Shown here: in pieces, positions 23,215 through 35,405 of the stretch
How positions within the stretch are numbered: position 1 is the stretch's first letter
Layout: each line of letters begins with the position of its first letter
Assembly (NCBI GenBank): GCA_033182465.1
Contig: CP137324.1
Span: forward strand, 1,674,001 to 1,738,000
DNA: 64,000 nucleotides
Reading direction: 5' to 3'
DNA from: Sanghuangporus weigelae
Lineage: Eukaryota > Basidiomycota > Agaricomycetes > Hymenochaetales > Hymenochaetaceae
The notes under the pieces: model-generated
What the model saw: only the letters and a program-made list of their open reading frames with translations
Told to the model about the DNA's origin: nothing
Databases searched by the model: none
Made by a program: the position numbers and the translations under genes

Positions 23215-25502
23215 TAACTATGAATAAATATACCTCAAAGAGAAACCGGGACACAAGACAGAAACGGGAAGAGAAAAGCAAGAAGAACGAGCGAATTCGG
23301 ACCGCGATGGGAGATGATAATTATGAATATCATTGGAACGGTTTGAGTGTGGTGATAAGTAGTTGTTTGGATGTGACACAGGTCCTTGTTGCTGCCGTGT
23401 TCAGGCTGTTCTGTAATTCAATCATGCGTAAGAAGTCAAGGGACGCTGCTGGCCGAGCTCAGTTTATGTCGAGTGATCATTTCCCGAGCATTACTAACAA
23501 TTAAGTGGCTTTGATCTTCTGTTTGACTATTTTTGATTCGACTTCTTCGGCCACAATGGAACGGAACCTCAATTGCGATTCCGGGATTTCAATTTCTCGG
23601 GCTTTTGTAGATCCATGTTCCGAAGCTTCTTGAAATCCCAGTACCACAGCATCACGAGCAGTAAAGCATTCATGCACTCCCAGACAAAGAATATTGACCA
23701 GTCATGTTGGCTGAAGAGTACGTGTGAATAGATGATCTATCTGGAACATAGCCACTACATATATGATCAATATTTCTCAGGGTCCTGGCCCGAGGTGTTG
23801 GCGACTGCCGGCTTGCCGTAATCATTCATTGGCTAGCTCAATATTGGAGGTACCACTTGGTGGGCTCGGAGCGAGAAGCACTTCTCTTATTCAAAGAAAC
23901 TCGGATGCGGGGCGTAAGGCAGGCAAAAATGTGTATAGGTGTTAAGTTGAAGCTGATAAGACTGATGAAATACAAAAATAATTCGGGGGTGACAGACGCG
24001 CGAGTGAACGTGGCCTATGCGTGTGTATGAGGGTTGGCATCAAGGTGTTACGCGATAGTTGAAAAGGACAAAGGGACGATTTCGTCCTAGCGTTCGGTGC
24101 TGGCTAAGGGAAACGGAGAGGTGCGTCCAGGGAGGTGTCATTGTAGCAACGTAACGCGTAGATGGGTTCCCGCTATCCGATATGAACCAGGTCCTCTGTC
24201 TTTTTGGAAATTCCATGGTTTGTACATATTTTTACGGCAGGACGTTATCCATACTCGATCAGAGACGGAGAAAGCAATACTGGATGTCATTCTGTGAGCC
24301 CACTTGCGTCCCGACTCTCCAACGGCGCTACCTCTATACCGGGGAGTCTGATCCTTCCCGCTTTTAGCCAGTCCACGGAGACAGTAAGTTGACAAGTAAG
24401 CAAGTGAACTGGAATGGAAGTCATTTATCGAGCCTGAGCTATATGTTCCAGCAGACACTGCATAGAGGAAGTCGAAGAGGAAGAAGATGTGAAGGAGAGA
24501 GGCAGGGTTGTACTTTGATATCGATTGTCAAGAAGGCGGTGGCTGAAAAGGGGACGGATGGAAGATCTCGTTCGGGGGCGGCTGTGTCGGTGATTGTGCG
24601 GGTGCGCCATGCAGGCAAAGCGGACGGAACGTTGATGTGGAGGAATTCAGAAATTGGATACGATCGGAGGAACGAGGTGCATCTTCGCTTATCGGGGTGT
24701 CTGTGTCTGCATCGTGCGGTGGATGGCAACGCCAGGAGGAACACATGACGAAAGCGCGGGACTAGACTGGGCAAGACATAACTGAAAAGTGTAGGGCCAT
24801 CGCGGGACACCGCCGCTGTTGCATTTGGCTGACGCGTGATGGGCAATGATGACAATGATGGATACTAGATACACAACATTCTCTACAACGAGGCACATGG
24901 ATATTTGGTGGATATCTGATCGGAGAGAGTGGCTTGAGGTGTTTGTCCTACTCGGGAGTGAATCGCTATGGAGATTAAACTTCTCTTCTTTGATTTCAGA
25001 CGAGGTGTGCGTAAATCGAGTAAGGACCAGCTCCGAGTCGGCGACTGGACGTGTTCTAGCGGTCAGACAAAGGCACGCCTACGGGAAGCGGGGACGGAAG
25101 CAAAGATCGAGGGCCAGTTGTGACAACCAAGGAGAAGATTCCTGAAAATCAAATTGCAAATTGAGATAATATTTGCCAATTAGGGATTAGCTAGGATCGT
25201 GACGCAGGCGTGACAACTACTAGGTGTAGCTAGGCGCCCGATGAGGACGGAGCGGAAGCAAACTCGGAGTCTCTGGGGTCATACTCCTTTCCAATTTGGC
25301 TCCAGCGCTTGTTGTATTTAATCCACCATGGTCCCTCGAGCTATTTGCCGGCCGATCGCCCTTTTGTCCCTCCTCTCCGCTCACGATTGCACCTCCATCG
25401 TCCTGCTTGCTCTGCTCTTTGCTATCGACTTTGTTTCGCTTTCGTCTTTTCTTGCTTTCTGTCTGCCATCGTCTACTCGATCACTACCACTGTCTCCGCA
25501 CA
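23215..25502. other. Gene-poor block, right part
   Basis: No supported gene. Overlapping frames on both strands at 24389-24898 lack any domain. The last 200 bp, with pyrimidine-rich runs from about 25340, is the promoter and leader of the transcription factor that follows. Confidence 0.45.
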
Positions 25503-28500
25503 ATGTCTGCAGGCTCCTCTGGCGTTGCCAGACAACGCGGCACTAAGCCCAAAGGTGCCGTCCGCGCGAAGAGCGGCTGCTACACTTGCAGAATTAGAAG
25601 AAAGGTGCTCTCTTATCCACTGGCAGACTGATCTACGCGTCCCCTTGCTCATTGACGCGCGATAGAAATGCGACGAGAAGATGAACAACGAAGGCTCCTG
25701 CCAAACGTGCGAGCGTCTGCGTCTCCAATGCCTCGGATTTGGTCCAAAGCGTCCTGACTGGATGCGCGTATGTACCTTTGTATTTGCGTTCTTTGTATGC
25801 GTCTCATCAGCGTTTCACACAGGAGGGGAATAGCGTCGCCGAGATACGCGAGAAAATCAAGACCTTCCTCGCTCAGAACGGAATGATAAAAGGTCACTCT
25901 GGCACTGCCAACCTGCGTTCAGTCGGGCCTTCGACCTCTACTCAAGACCCGTCCGGAAGCGCGGACGCGATGTCGCCATCCACCTCTTCCCTCCCACTTT
26001 CCCAGTCAGCGGCGGGTCCTGGAACGAATGGCCTCAGCACGCCTCTCTCAGCGACGTCAACACTTACCCCTGACAATCGTAGCGCATCACCGAACTCTCC
26101 GCCAGAGTCCCGGGCGCATCATAGCCACTTCGTAGGTGATCGAGTGTTTCCTTCTAGCCATGCTCATCCGCAAGACCATTATGATAATTCACTGGACGCG
26201 TCCGGAATGCATCGAAGCGGACATGGCGCAGGTATCCTCGATCTCTCGAATGGCAGACCCACCCCGATTCGAACGCAGTCAACGCGAACAGCTCGTCATT
26301 CAGGATACGGAAACAATTTCGGCGAGGCCACTTCCGGACTCGGTTTGATGTCGATGGGCCCACCTAACGCTAATGGAAATGGGACATCAAACACCAACAA
26401 TCACACGCGTAGGTCACCTCCTACCCATTTCAGATGCCGTCGAACAGCTGATTTACTAGGCTACGAACCTCGTATCTCTGAAACTCTTCCCTTTGCGCGT
26501 GCATATTCTATGACCGCGATCTCTGCTCCGTCTATGAATACGGTGACACAATCTCACGCTACGCCTACGCCTTCTTCTGTCCCGTCACACTTCTTAACTG
26601 CGCGTATGGCGTCTTCCTTCTCCGCTCGTGCTTCTCGCCCGACTTCGTACCCTCATACAACATCAACTACCGCGAACCTTATCTCAAACACGATGCGCAT
26701 GACTTCACCGCAATTGGGATCTACGTCTTCCACCTCCTCATCACCTCCCATGGCATCCCGCGACACACCTTTCACGCCATATACTCCTCACCCCGCGCTT
26801 CCCACACTTCCCTCGAATGATATAAAACCTTCCGATGACTTCGACTGGCCCTTCCCCATGTCCACATTCTCGTCCACACCATTATCTATGCCTACTCCTG
26901 CATCTGATGCTCCCTTGCTATCGCCTTGCCTGAATGTTGACACATTTGGGTCTGGCATCGATGTCATGGATATCTACCGGGAATCTCGACAACATGCTTC
27001 TGGCTGCGGACCGAACAATGACACTGGTACTAACACTTCCACTGACATTCGCGTGAAAATTGAATCGGATGTTGACGGACTCAACATTGGTCGCAACTAT
27101 ACTGCGCTTGACTCAAACACATACGTGCATAATCCGAATGGTGTTACTGATGTGCTGCGCCCTCGATCTTCAATTGATGCTGGCTACGCCGCTACACCTT
27201 CCAACAACTTTACCAACCATGAGTCTGGCTCTATTCTGAATGAATTGCCCGCGACGTCGTTGTCGTACCCCATGGATACCCATGGCCATACTAATGACTA
27301 TGCGAATAATTATGCACACAACCCGCGCCCGTCTGTTGCCCATGCATTTCACGACTTCACTGCGTCCACTTCCATGGGCATGCGTGATCACCCAACGTAT
27401 GCCGCTCGTGTCATCACAGTCGACTCACCGTACATACATCGCATTCCTGAGCTGTCGCCTGACTCGCCCAAGCCTTCCCGCCCTGTCGACCCCATGATCG
27501 GTGCATATACCTCCCATTCCGCTCAGGGTGCAGGTCCTGGATATGTCAGCACTGGGCATCATGTTACAGAGGGGTTCTCAATGAACTCCGGGCACATGCG
27601 CCCCGGTGATGTTGGACATGCTGGGATCGGGAGCGGTCACGGTCAGACTGATCACGGTTACGGCCATAGTAATGCTTATGGTCCCAATCAGACGGCGCCA
27701 AGCAGTTCATGTAAGAGTCAGGGCTTATATTCAAGCATGTAGAGGTTGCTCATGTAGTCTTCCCCATTTTTTATGTTGTACTGTATATTGGCGGGTCACC
27801 CGACTGGATTGGATCGGAATACGGACTCGCCGTCGCTATCGCTAAAATATCTCCTAACCCCGCACATTCTTATCGACTTGTCGCTCTAATTATCGTCGCC
27901 CTCGATCTTGCATCTGGTATCTTATACCGCGCGTGCGCATTCTCTTGTCTTGATGTTTTGAATTTGCTGTCATTGCTTTTTATCTTTAATTTGTTATTTT
28001 TTGTGTGTTCGTTGTAGGGGCAGGGGATGACACCGTGCGATCAGCAACTCACCAATCCCAAGAGCATCAACATCAGGCAACTTACGAATGGCCGCCGAAC
28101 AGTTTCCCAAATACACCTGCAGCGCCAAGGAACGGTTTACCACCTCCGAGCGTGCAAAGCTCGTTTGGTGCATCATATAATGTCACGAATTACGCAATGG
28201 ATCTGGCTATGCATGAAGTGGATGCCTTTAGCGCCCAACAAGTGCCCATGACCAGTATGCCGATTAGCGGCGTCGACGAAGGATCGATGATACCTTACTA
28301 TCCAGCGGCGCCTGTCACGGAAGGAGTCTTCTATGAACTGTCACAAGAGGAACAGCAACAAATGTATCAGGACATGATGCCTCTTCAGGTTCTTCAGCCA
28401 GCGCTAATGGACCCACTGTTCGCCGATCGCGCAGACCGCTCTTTAGTGGAACATTATCTCCGCCACGTTCGCCCTGTCCAATACTTCTTCTGGGAAGAAC

Positions 28501-29765
28501 GTGTTGCCGATCTTCTTCGTGGCCTTGCGCTCTCAAACGATGCAGTACGCAATGCTATTTGCTCCGTTGCGAGTGTGCACATACGTCACATGCGCGAGGG
28601 AAGTATTCAGCTACGCGGAAGAACGCCGCCGAGCCCGTCCCGCCGTGTCCCGCTGCTTCCGGCGACGAATATACCTAATGTCCCGGAAGGCGACGATGGC
28701 AATACCTATTATGACCGTACACAACTGGCTCTTAGACACACAGGCCCGGAGACGTTGACGGAAGCTGAAGCAATGGCTGGTCTGCAGTGCATCAGCTCAT
28801 TCTTGTTTGCAGGAGGGGTCGGGGGATGGGACTTCTTCCTTGACGTTGCTTGCACGTGGGCCGACATAGTGTTCAAGCGCTTCCGCCACCTTGCAGGCGA
28901 TGCGTACTTACTCGAGGAGCTTGCGAAGATGAGGCGCGAGAATGAGCTCATGAGCTTCATTGTACGCACGACGATGTGGTTCGAAGTGCTGGCGAGCGTC
29001 ACGATGGTCCGGAAGCCCAAATTCCTTGAGGTTTACCAAGTGCTCTTTGCCGACAGTGCGAGAATCGTTGAGGTCGATGGTCAAGCAACTCGCACGGAAG
29101 CGGAATTTTCGATGCTTGAGGTTATGGGCTGCGACAACCTAACGTTCCTTGCCCTGGCTGAGATCTCGGCGTTGGCAGCTTGGAAAGAAGAACAGACCAA
29201 GAACCAGACGCTGAGTTTCGTTGAGCTTCAAGAACGGAAGTCCAAGATCGAGGACCATTGCTTACGAGCACTAGCTGAAGCTGAAGCGAGCATTTTCCGA
29301 GATGATTCGGCACTGGGTGCTGATTCGCTCACAAATCGTAGACGATTAACAGCGGACATCTTCCGCGCCTCCGCCCGACTTTATCTTCATACTGTCTTGA
29401 GTGGGGATAACCCTGGAGTGAAGGAGATTCGTGATGGTGCGCGCGACACGATTGACGCGCTGAAACGCGTTCCGCCCGAGCCCAAATCGTTACGATGCTC
29501 TGTTGTGCGAAGTGTGGTGTTCCCGTTGTGCCTTGCAGGTTGCATGACCGACGATGCGACGGAACGCGCGACGGTGAAGGAGTTCCTCGAGGGCGAGGGC
29601 GGGGCAGGTAATTGCGGGTCCGTTGTGGCGGTGATGGAGACCGTGTGGGAGCGTCGGGATGCCAAGCGAAGGGGCGCGAGGCGGACCGAAGAGGTCGCGG
29701 GGAATGTCAGCTGGCGGGATGTCTTACGCGAGCGTGGGGGTGGGATGCCTATTTTGCTTGTCTGA
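25503..29765 (+). CDS. Zn2Cys6 transcription factor, tandem copy 1
   Basis: Four exons (25503-25604, 25666-25767, 25823-27710, 28018-29765) give 1,279 residues. The binuclear zinc cluster lies at residues 26-56: CYTCRIRRK, split by a phase-0 intron from KCDEK, then CQTCERLRLQC, spacing CX2CX6CX9CX2CX6C. A second phase-0 intron follows the DWMR motif. A long Ser/Thr/His/Asn-rich region comes next, and the C-terminal half is a fungal regulatory domain (Fungal_trans_2 type) opening LVEHYLRHVRPVQYFFWEE. The protein ends in MPILLV. A 307-nt phase-1 intron divides the two halves. The next gene is a clear paralog with the same zinc-cluster splice sites and the same last residues. A nuclear regulator; targets cannot be read from the sequence, and no biosynthetic cluster lies beside it. 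Confidence 0.9.
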
Positions 29766-30175
29766 GTCACCTTATGATTTCGAATTGGTTTTTTTCTTGC
29801 TATGTCGAGCTGTGTTTCGCTTCGCTTGAATAATGCTCTATGCCTGAGAGCTGTACTGTAAAGTAAAGTGTAATGATATATTAGGTTTGATGGGAATGGA
29901 TCGTGATGCTTACGCAATCCTGTGAAGACGGAGATTACCAAGCGAGTGCCTGATGGTTGACGGAAGCGTGGTGCTGCCATTGATGGGAACGCTAAATTTC
30001 ATGGACCGAGTGCATATAAGATTGCTATATATATACATCTGTGGATCTCGAGATCTCGAATATATTCTGAATCCCGACTCGGTCACGCCCCCGCTCTTTC
30101 CTCTTCTTCTTATAACAAGACACAGCTCGGTCCATCTCAACCTCCTTCCTTCTCCATCCTATCCAGAGTCTCATA
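29766..30175. promoter_or_regulatory. Intergenic promoter region of the second transcription factor
   Basis: 410 bp between the tandem regulators. A TATA-like run (CTATATATATAC, about 30024-30035) lies some 145 bp before the ATG, followed by pyrimidine-rich leader sequence from about 30090. Just after it the palindromic GATCTCGAGATC sits near 30044-30056. Confidence 0.45.
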
Positions 30176-33100
30176 ATGTGTGAGCCTCAAACATCGGCAC
30201 TAAATTCTCTCCACAACAAACACAACGTTCTCAATATATTCTCTGACTCTTTTCCTCCTGCATCTACACTCCCCGTTCAAGTCCCTGCCGCTCCTCGCGG
30301 CGGTATGCTTCAGACCCCTTACAACAACAGTGATCATAGCGTTAGTTCCTCAGAGGACAGTCCCTCCCCTCGCACTCCTCCTGTCTTCGACGCCGCGTCG
30401 AGCGTGTCTCCGCATCCAACTCCATCTCCTAACATCCAGTCTCTCTCGCTTGGATCAAAGGAGAGCGAGGGCGAGAGCGATAGTGGCCTTTGCGCGCCAG
30501 AACAAGAAACGTTCCCTCCAGAGTCCAAATCTGAAGACAACTCTACTATTCGTCACGCATTGGTTGTTCTAGCTATGGACCAGCAGCAGAATGTCCCTCA
30601 GCCCAACCAGCAGAACACTGGCAAGGGTGGTTGCTGGTACGTCGTTCCATTCCATCCCTCCACAAGGCGAGTTTGCTGACGCGTGTATTCTAAAACACCA
30701 GGACGTGTCGCATACGTCGAAAGGTAAGAAATTTAGTAATCGCCAATCTGTATTCATTCCGTCGGCCCTGACGGTTCTGACAAACATAAATTTTCAGAAA
30801 TGTGACGAACAACGTACCGACAATTCCTGCCAAACATGCATCCGCCTCCGCATTGACTGCCTCGGATGGGGTCCCAAACGCCCTGCATGGATGCGCGTAA
30901 GTATCTCATTCAAGTGCCTATTTTTAGCGTCCTTTCCTCTACGCGCGTTTATTCGTGCTACATTGCTGTGCCCGTCGTTTCGATTTACAACTTCACATTA
31001 TATCTCTGTAGTCATGCTGCAATGACCCAGTCTTGTCTGATGATACAGAGCTGACGCACTTTTATTTTGGCAATTTAGGACAAGCAAGCTGTAGAAGCGT
31101 ACAAAGCAGGCATTAAAGAGAAGCTCATTAAGGCGGGAATGGTCCGTGGTCAACCCCGCCTAACTCAGAGCAACGCGTCGCGATCCTCGACACTTCCTTC
31201 TGGCACCTCTACACCCTCTGGTTCTTCAGCCTATGGACAGCCGCATCCAGCTCATCGTTCAATGTCTGGGCCTGCCGCGTTTGGAGGACTCGGTGGAATG
31301 GGATCCATTAATCCTATGGGTGCCTTCGGTACAATAGGCGGTCCGATGCTTGACAGTGGCATGCCGTTCGAGGTTAACCAGCAACAGTATGCGCAGCACC
31401 AGCAACATCATGCGCAGTCTCAAAGCGTGCGGTATGGCCCTTATCCTTCTCCTCGCGCATTGCAGGGCTTCCCGTCACCCCGCCTTTCGGCGCAGCAAGT
31501 GTCGAACATTCCGCAGGCGTCCGCGGTTATGGGCGCAGGAGAGTTCGATTATCTCGGCATTCCTGGCCAGTTCGAACATGACCAGCAGCAGCAGCATATT
31601 AGCCGACGTCTCAGCTTTGGAGTATCTCCGCAGCACCAGCGAAACACTCAACAACTGGACAGAAGACGCCACAGTCAAGTTTACACAAGCTCCTCATCTC
31701 TCGCAGGTAAGATCGACTTACCCTATTTTTTCTCTCTTTTTTCCCCTTCAAATTCGGTCGCATTTTCTCTGGATATATCTCTGTTTGGCTCTTTGATATT
31801 CTGGACCGCGTTCCCCGTGCCTCTTGGATCAAAGCCTTTCTGGCCGCATCTCGTTGCGTTGGCAGCGTTACGCGACGAGTCCACCTGCTATCTCTCTGGA
31901 TCCCCTGCGGAACCCTTTGTCCCCAACCCCAAACCCGGGAAAACTCTGCATTTTAGTGCGGGCTTTGGGCTCCGATTCCAGATTGAGATTGTTTTGGCTT
32001 TAGCTTCTGGTATCGGCACATTTCTTCAAGAATATTACGATTCCATGATTCGATCACAGTGTCTCCCTTCGGGTTCTCACGACGCGGCAACCCTATCCTG
32101 ATGCCTTCTTTCGACATAATTACATCGCGGAAGTTGACATCGGGACCTGACGAGCATTGCCTGCTTGTAAATTCTGATCAAGTCTCTAGTGGTCCTCATT
32201 GACCACATCGCGTCGCACCGCATAGCATCGCATTCGATCAGAGCCCGTCTGGCGAGCAGGCTGTCCCTGAGCATCCCTTTGCTCTTGTCACAGTCGGTTG
32301 TCTATTTACCGACAGCACCTGCACCCTCCGCTCCAGTCGGGCCATTTGTAGCAGGGGACTAGTCTGCCATAGAGTTGTCGGCTTGGAGGCGTCACGTCGC
32401 GGCAGGGGACAGCCCCCGATCTGCGATAGTCAATTTCTCACCCTCACCATTCTTGGATTTCCTTTTCGGGTGTTTTGCTTTCGGTGTCTTGACAAAGGCC
32501 GGTAGTTATCACCATTCAATTCAACATTCTGCAAAGCTTCCTCCAGTTTCCTTCGACGAATCTCCGCATTTTCTGTTCCGTTCGCCCTTTTTTTTCACAG
32601 GTCCAGGGCTCGCCTTCCTCCATTTTGCTGCCCGTAACGTTTTACCTTGTTTTATCCCCGTCGCTTCCCTTTCCCGCACCGCAACTTCGTGCCTTTGCGA
32701 CCCTGAACGCCTCCAGTCAACCTCTTGCCCTTTTGGGTCTCGATCTCGCCGAACATATGGACGCACGGGGAGTTTAGCCGAAACACTGAGGCGAGGCTGT
32801 TCGTACGTGATGGCTCAGTGAGAAAGTGCCCATCTGCTGATGCTCCCCATCCTTCTACTGCGATCGAAGATGTCTTCTTTGCCGAATTTCATCTGCAATG
32901 TCTTGTCGCAAAGGTCATCTGTCATCGGCAGCCTTATCTCCATTATTCCCACAGCGGTTGCACCTAACCTCCGTCAAAACGAGTCACCTGTTGGTGCTAA
33001 GACATCATCGGTGCTTGGTTAAGCGTGTATAATGTTCCGTCTCAAAGGCTGCGGCGGACGAATCATATTAGGAGCACGACAATGGATACGCATGTCTTGC

Positions 33101-35405
33101 TGCAATCGGATCTCCTATCTGATATGCTTTTCCCTTCTCGTTTATTGCCTACGGATTCATTTTGATTTATTTGATTCCTCACGTTCTGTTTCACGTCTGC
33201 TAGTTATATTGTCCATCATTAGGATCTTATTTTGATGAAGTTAACGGAAACTAACGTACCGTTCACTTTACAGGCGACTCATCTCCTTCCCACGGAAATT
33301 CCCCTTACTTCACAGGGCTTGCAGGCCCGTTCGTCGGTTCAACTTCAGTGCAGGGCCCGTCCTCATCGGCCATTGATTATCCCAACGATGTCTTCGGTAC
33401 CTTTGGGTCAGGTAGCGACGTGACAAATATATCCCCGGCAACGCGTGGTCTAGCTGTTCCAGGTATGAGCACGATTACTGGCGTCGCAGGAGTCAGCGGC
33501 TCCCCGTCAATGATCTCCGGTGACGAATCATTACTGTTCGCAGGAGGTGGTACGTACCCGGCTCCCTCAAGCCGTTCTCCTTCTGCATCAGCGTCTGCGT
33601 CTGCATCGGAACCAAGCAGGTCCAACTCCACGCCGGCAGCAGGATTTTCCGACCCATTGACCGACCCTGCCCTTGTTGATCCCCACGTTCAATATTACTT
33701 CGATAGCGTCATGCCGATGCAGTACTCATTTGCATCTGGAAGAGCACGGGGTGTTTTGCAGAACGTATGTACAGTCCCTAAAACAGATAATGTGAATGAA
33801 CGCTTGGAGCATTGAATATAACTTCCATTTGTTTTTTTTGGCCTTTTGCTTTTTGTGCAGTTGTTTGCCCGCGAACCATACGGAGCGCTTGTCAATGCGT
33901 CATGCGCGCTCGCAGCGAAACACAACAAAACAATCCGCGTCGCACGCCTTCTTGACCCGCCAGATGTCGACCCGCAGCAATCGACCGCGCAGCAATTCTT
34001 CAATCGAGCATGCCTGCAGCTGGCCAACACCACAACACATGCGTCTGACATAGGTGCAGCGGCGCCAAACGCCGGCTATTCCACGTCCGATGCTCTGGCA
34101 TCGCTGCACCTCGTCGCATACTTCTCGCTTCAGGGAGGCACGGGTGATTGGCAGATACATCTCAACATGGCGCGCGATTGGCTGGCCCAGACGGGCCTCT
34201 GTGCACCGGAAAATGAAGCGCCCGAAGAGGCGCTGGCATTGATGGGCGAAGCTGAACAGTTCGCAGCGAAGATGATTATAGTGAGTAGCTTATTTCTCGT
34301 GTCGATCTCGAACCCCTTGCTGTCCCTGCCGATCATTCATCTGACATTGTGGTACTTCTTGCTGACGCCGATCCCTTAGTGGTACGACGTATTCGCGGCG
34401 ATCTCTCAACAACAATCACCACGCTTCCTCGAGACATGTCGCCGACTGTTCGGCAACTTGGTCTCACGCGAGGCTAGTAGTCAGACTGCTGAAGTTACAA
34501 ATATGAGCCACTTTATGGGCTGTCCCGAAGATGTGCTTCTCATCTTGGCAGAGACAGCCGCGCTCGCGCAGTGGAAGGCGCAAGAACGACAGATCGGGAC
34601 CTTGTCGAACCGGGAGCTTCTCCGTCGCGGTGTTGCGATTGAGAACCGACTCCTGGTGAGCAGCATCGCTGAAGGCGCCGCGCCGACAGCAAGCGCTGAG
34701 ACCACGCAAATGCACCCGACACGCCCGCCTGGGGAACACAGTGGTTCCTCGCCAGCGATGTCAGGATCGCAAGTCGGTCAAGGAGGCACTGTGTCACCCG
34801 TATCGGACACGATAGGAGCATCGCGTTCGTCCGTTGCATCAGCTTCTACGAGTTCTTTTGATCCGTTGATCGTTGGAGAACGTGGAACCCCCGGCTTGGG
34901 CGCCTCCAGGCCGCATGATTTTAGAACAGTTCATGATGGAAACGCACCTGATAGAAAATATCCGAGTGACTTACACCAACGTGTTGGCAAAGTCTTCCTT
35001 CATACTGCGACCCTCTATCTCGCCTCGGTCATCAATGATCCCAGTACGAGTATGGCTTCCCTCATCTCCGACTCTTCTCCATCGCTAATTCCGAACCATC
35101 TAGGCAACCCGGAAATAAGCAATGCCGTGACAGCCATCGTTGGCGATCTCGTGAACCTGACCGATGTCCCGGTTGATCGCATGTTTGCTCTTCCTCTGAC
35201 TCTTGCCGGTTGTATGACAGACGTACTCGAACAGCGCCAGTTCATCCGCTCTCGTCTTAGCTCTATGGACGAAGCAATTGGAAACGTGCGAAGTGTACGT
35301 ATCCTCATGGAACGCGTGTGGGCTGTCCGAGACTCGCAAGGCGGAGTAGTCGATTGGTGCGACATCATGCGTAACGACTTTGGAGTCGAAATCCTGCTTG
35401 TATGA
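30176..35405 (+). CDS. Zn2Cys6 transcription factor, tandem copy 2
   Basis: Seven exons (30176-30636, 30702-30723, 30798-30896, 31079-31706, 33274-33764, 33861-34280, 34380-35405) give 1,048 residues and every join keeps frame. The zinc cluster CWTCRIRRK / KCDEQ / CQTCIRLRIDC is split at the same place as in copy 1, with one extra intron inside the first Cys pair that leaves a 22-nt exon. A Gln/Ser-rich stretch precedes the regulatory domain (VQYYFDSVMPMQYSF, then long helices), which ends VEILLV as in copy 1. Two further introns in the regulatory half are absent from copy 1. Copy 2 has a 150-residue acidic Ser/Pro N-terminus that copy 1 lacks; an internal ATG at about 30575 (MDQQQN) would remove it. 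The intron 31707-33273 is 1,567 nt, far longer than any other in the window. Confidence 0.9.

Noticed and set aside
24389-24898. Overlapping frames on both strands that might be a transposase relic
   Set aside because: No catalytic motif, terminal repeats or target duplication could be found.
32375-32821. 148-codon frame inside the long intron of the second transcription factor, considered as a nested gene
   Set aside because: No ATG context, domain or splice partner; Ser/Phe/Pro-rich composition follows the pyrimidine-rich base bias of the intron.
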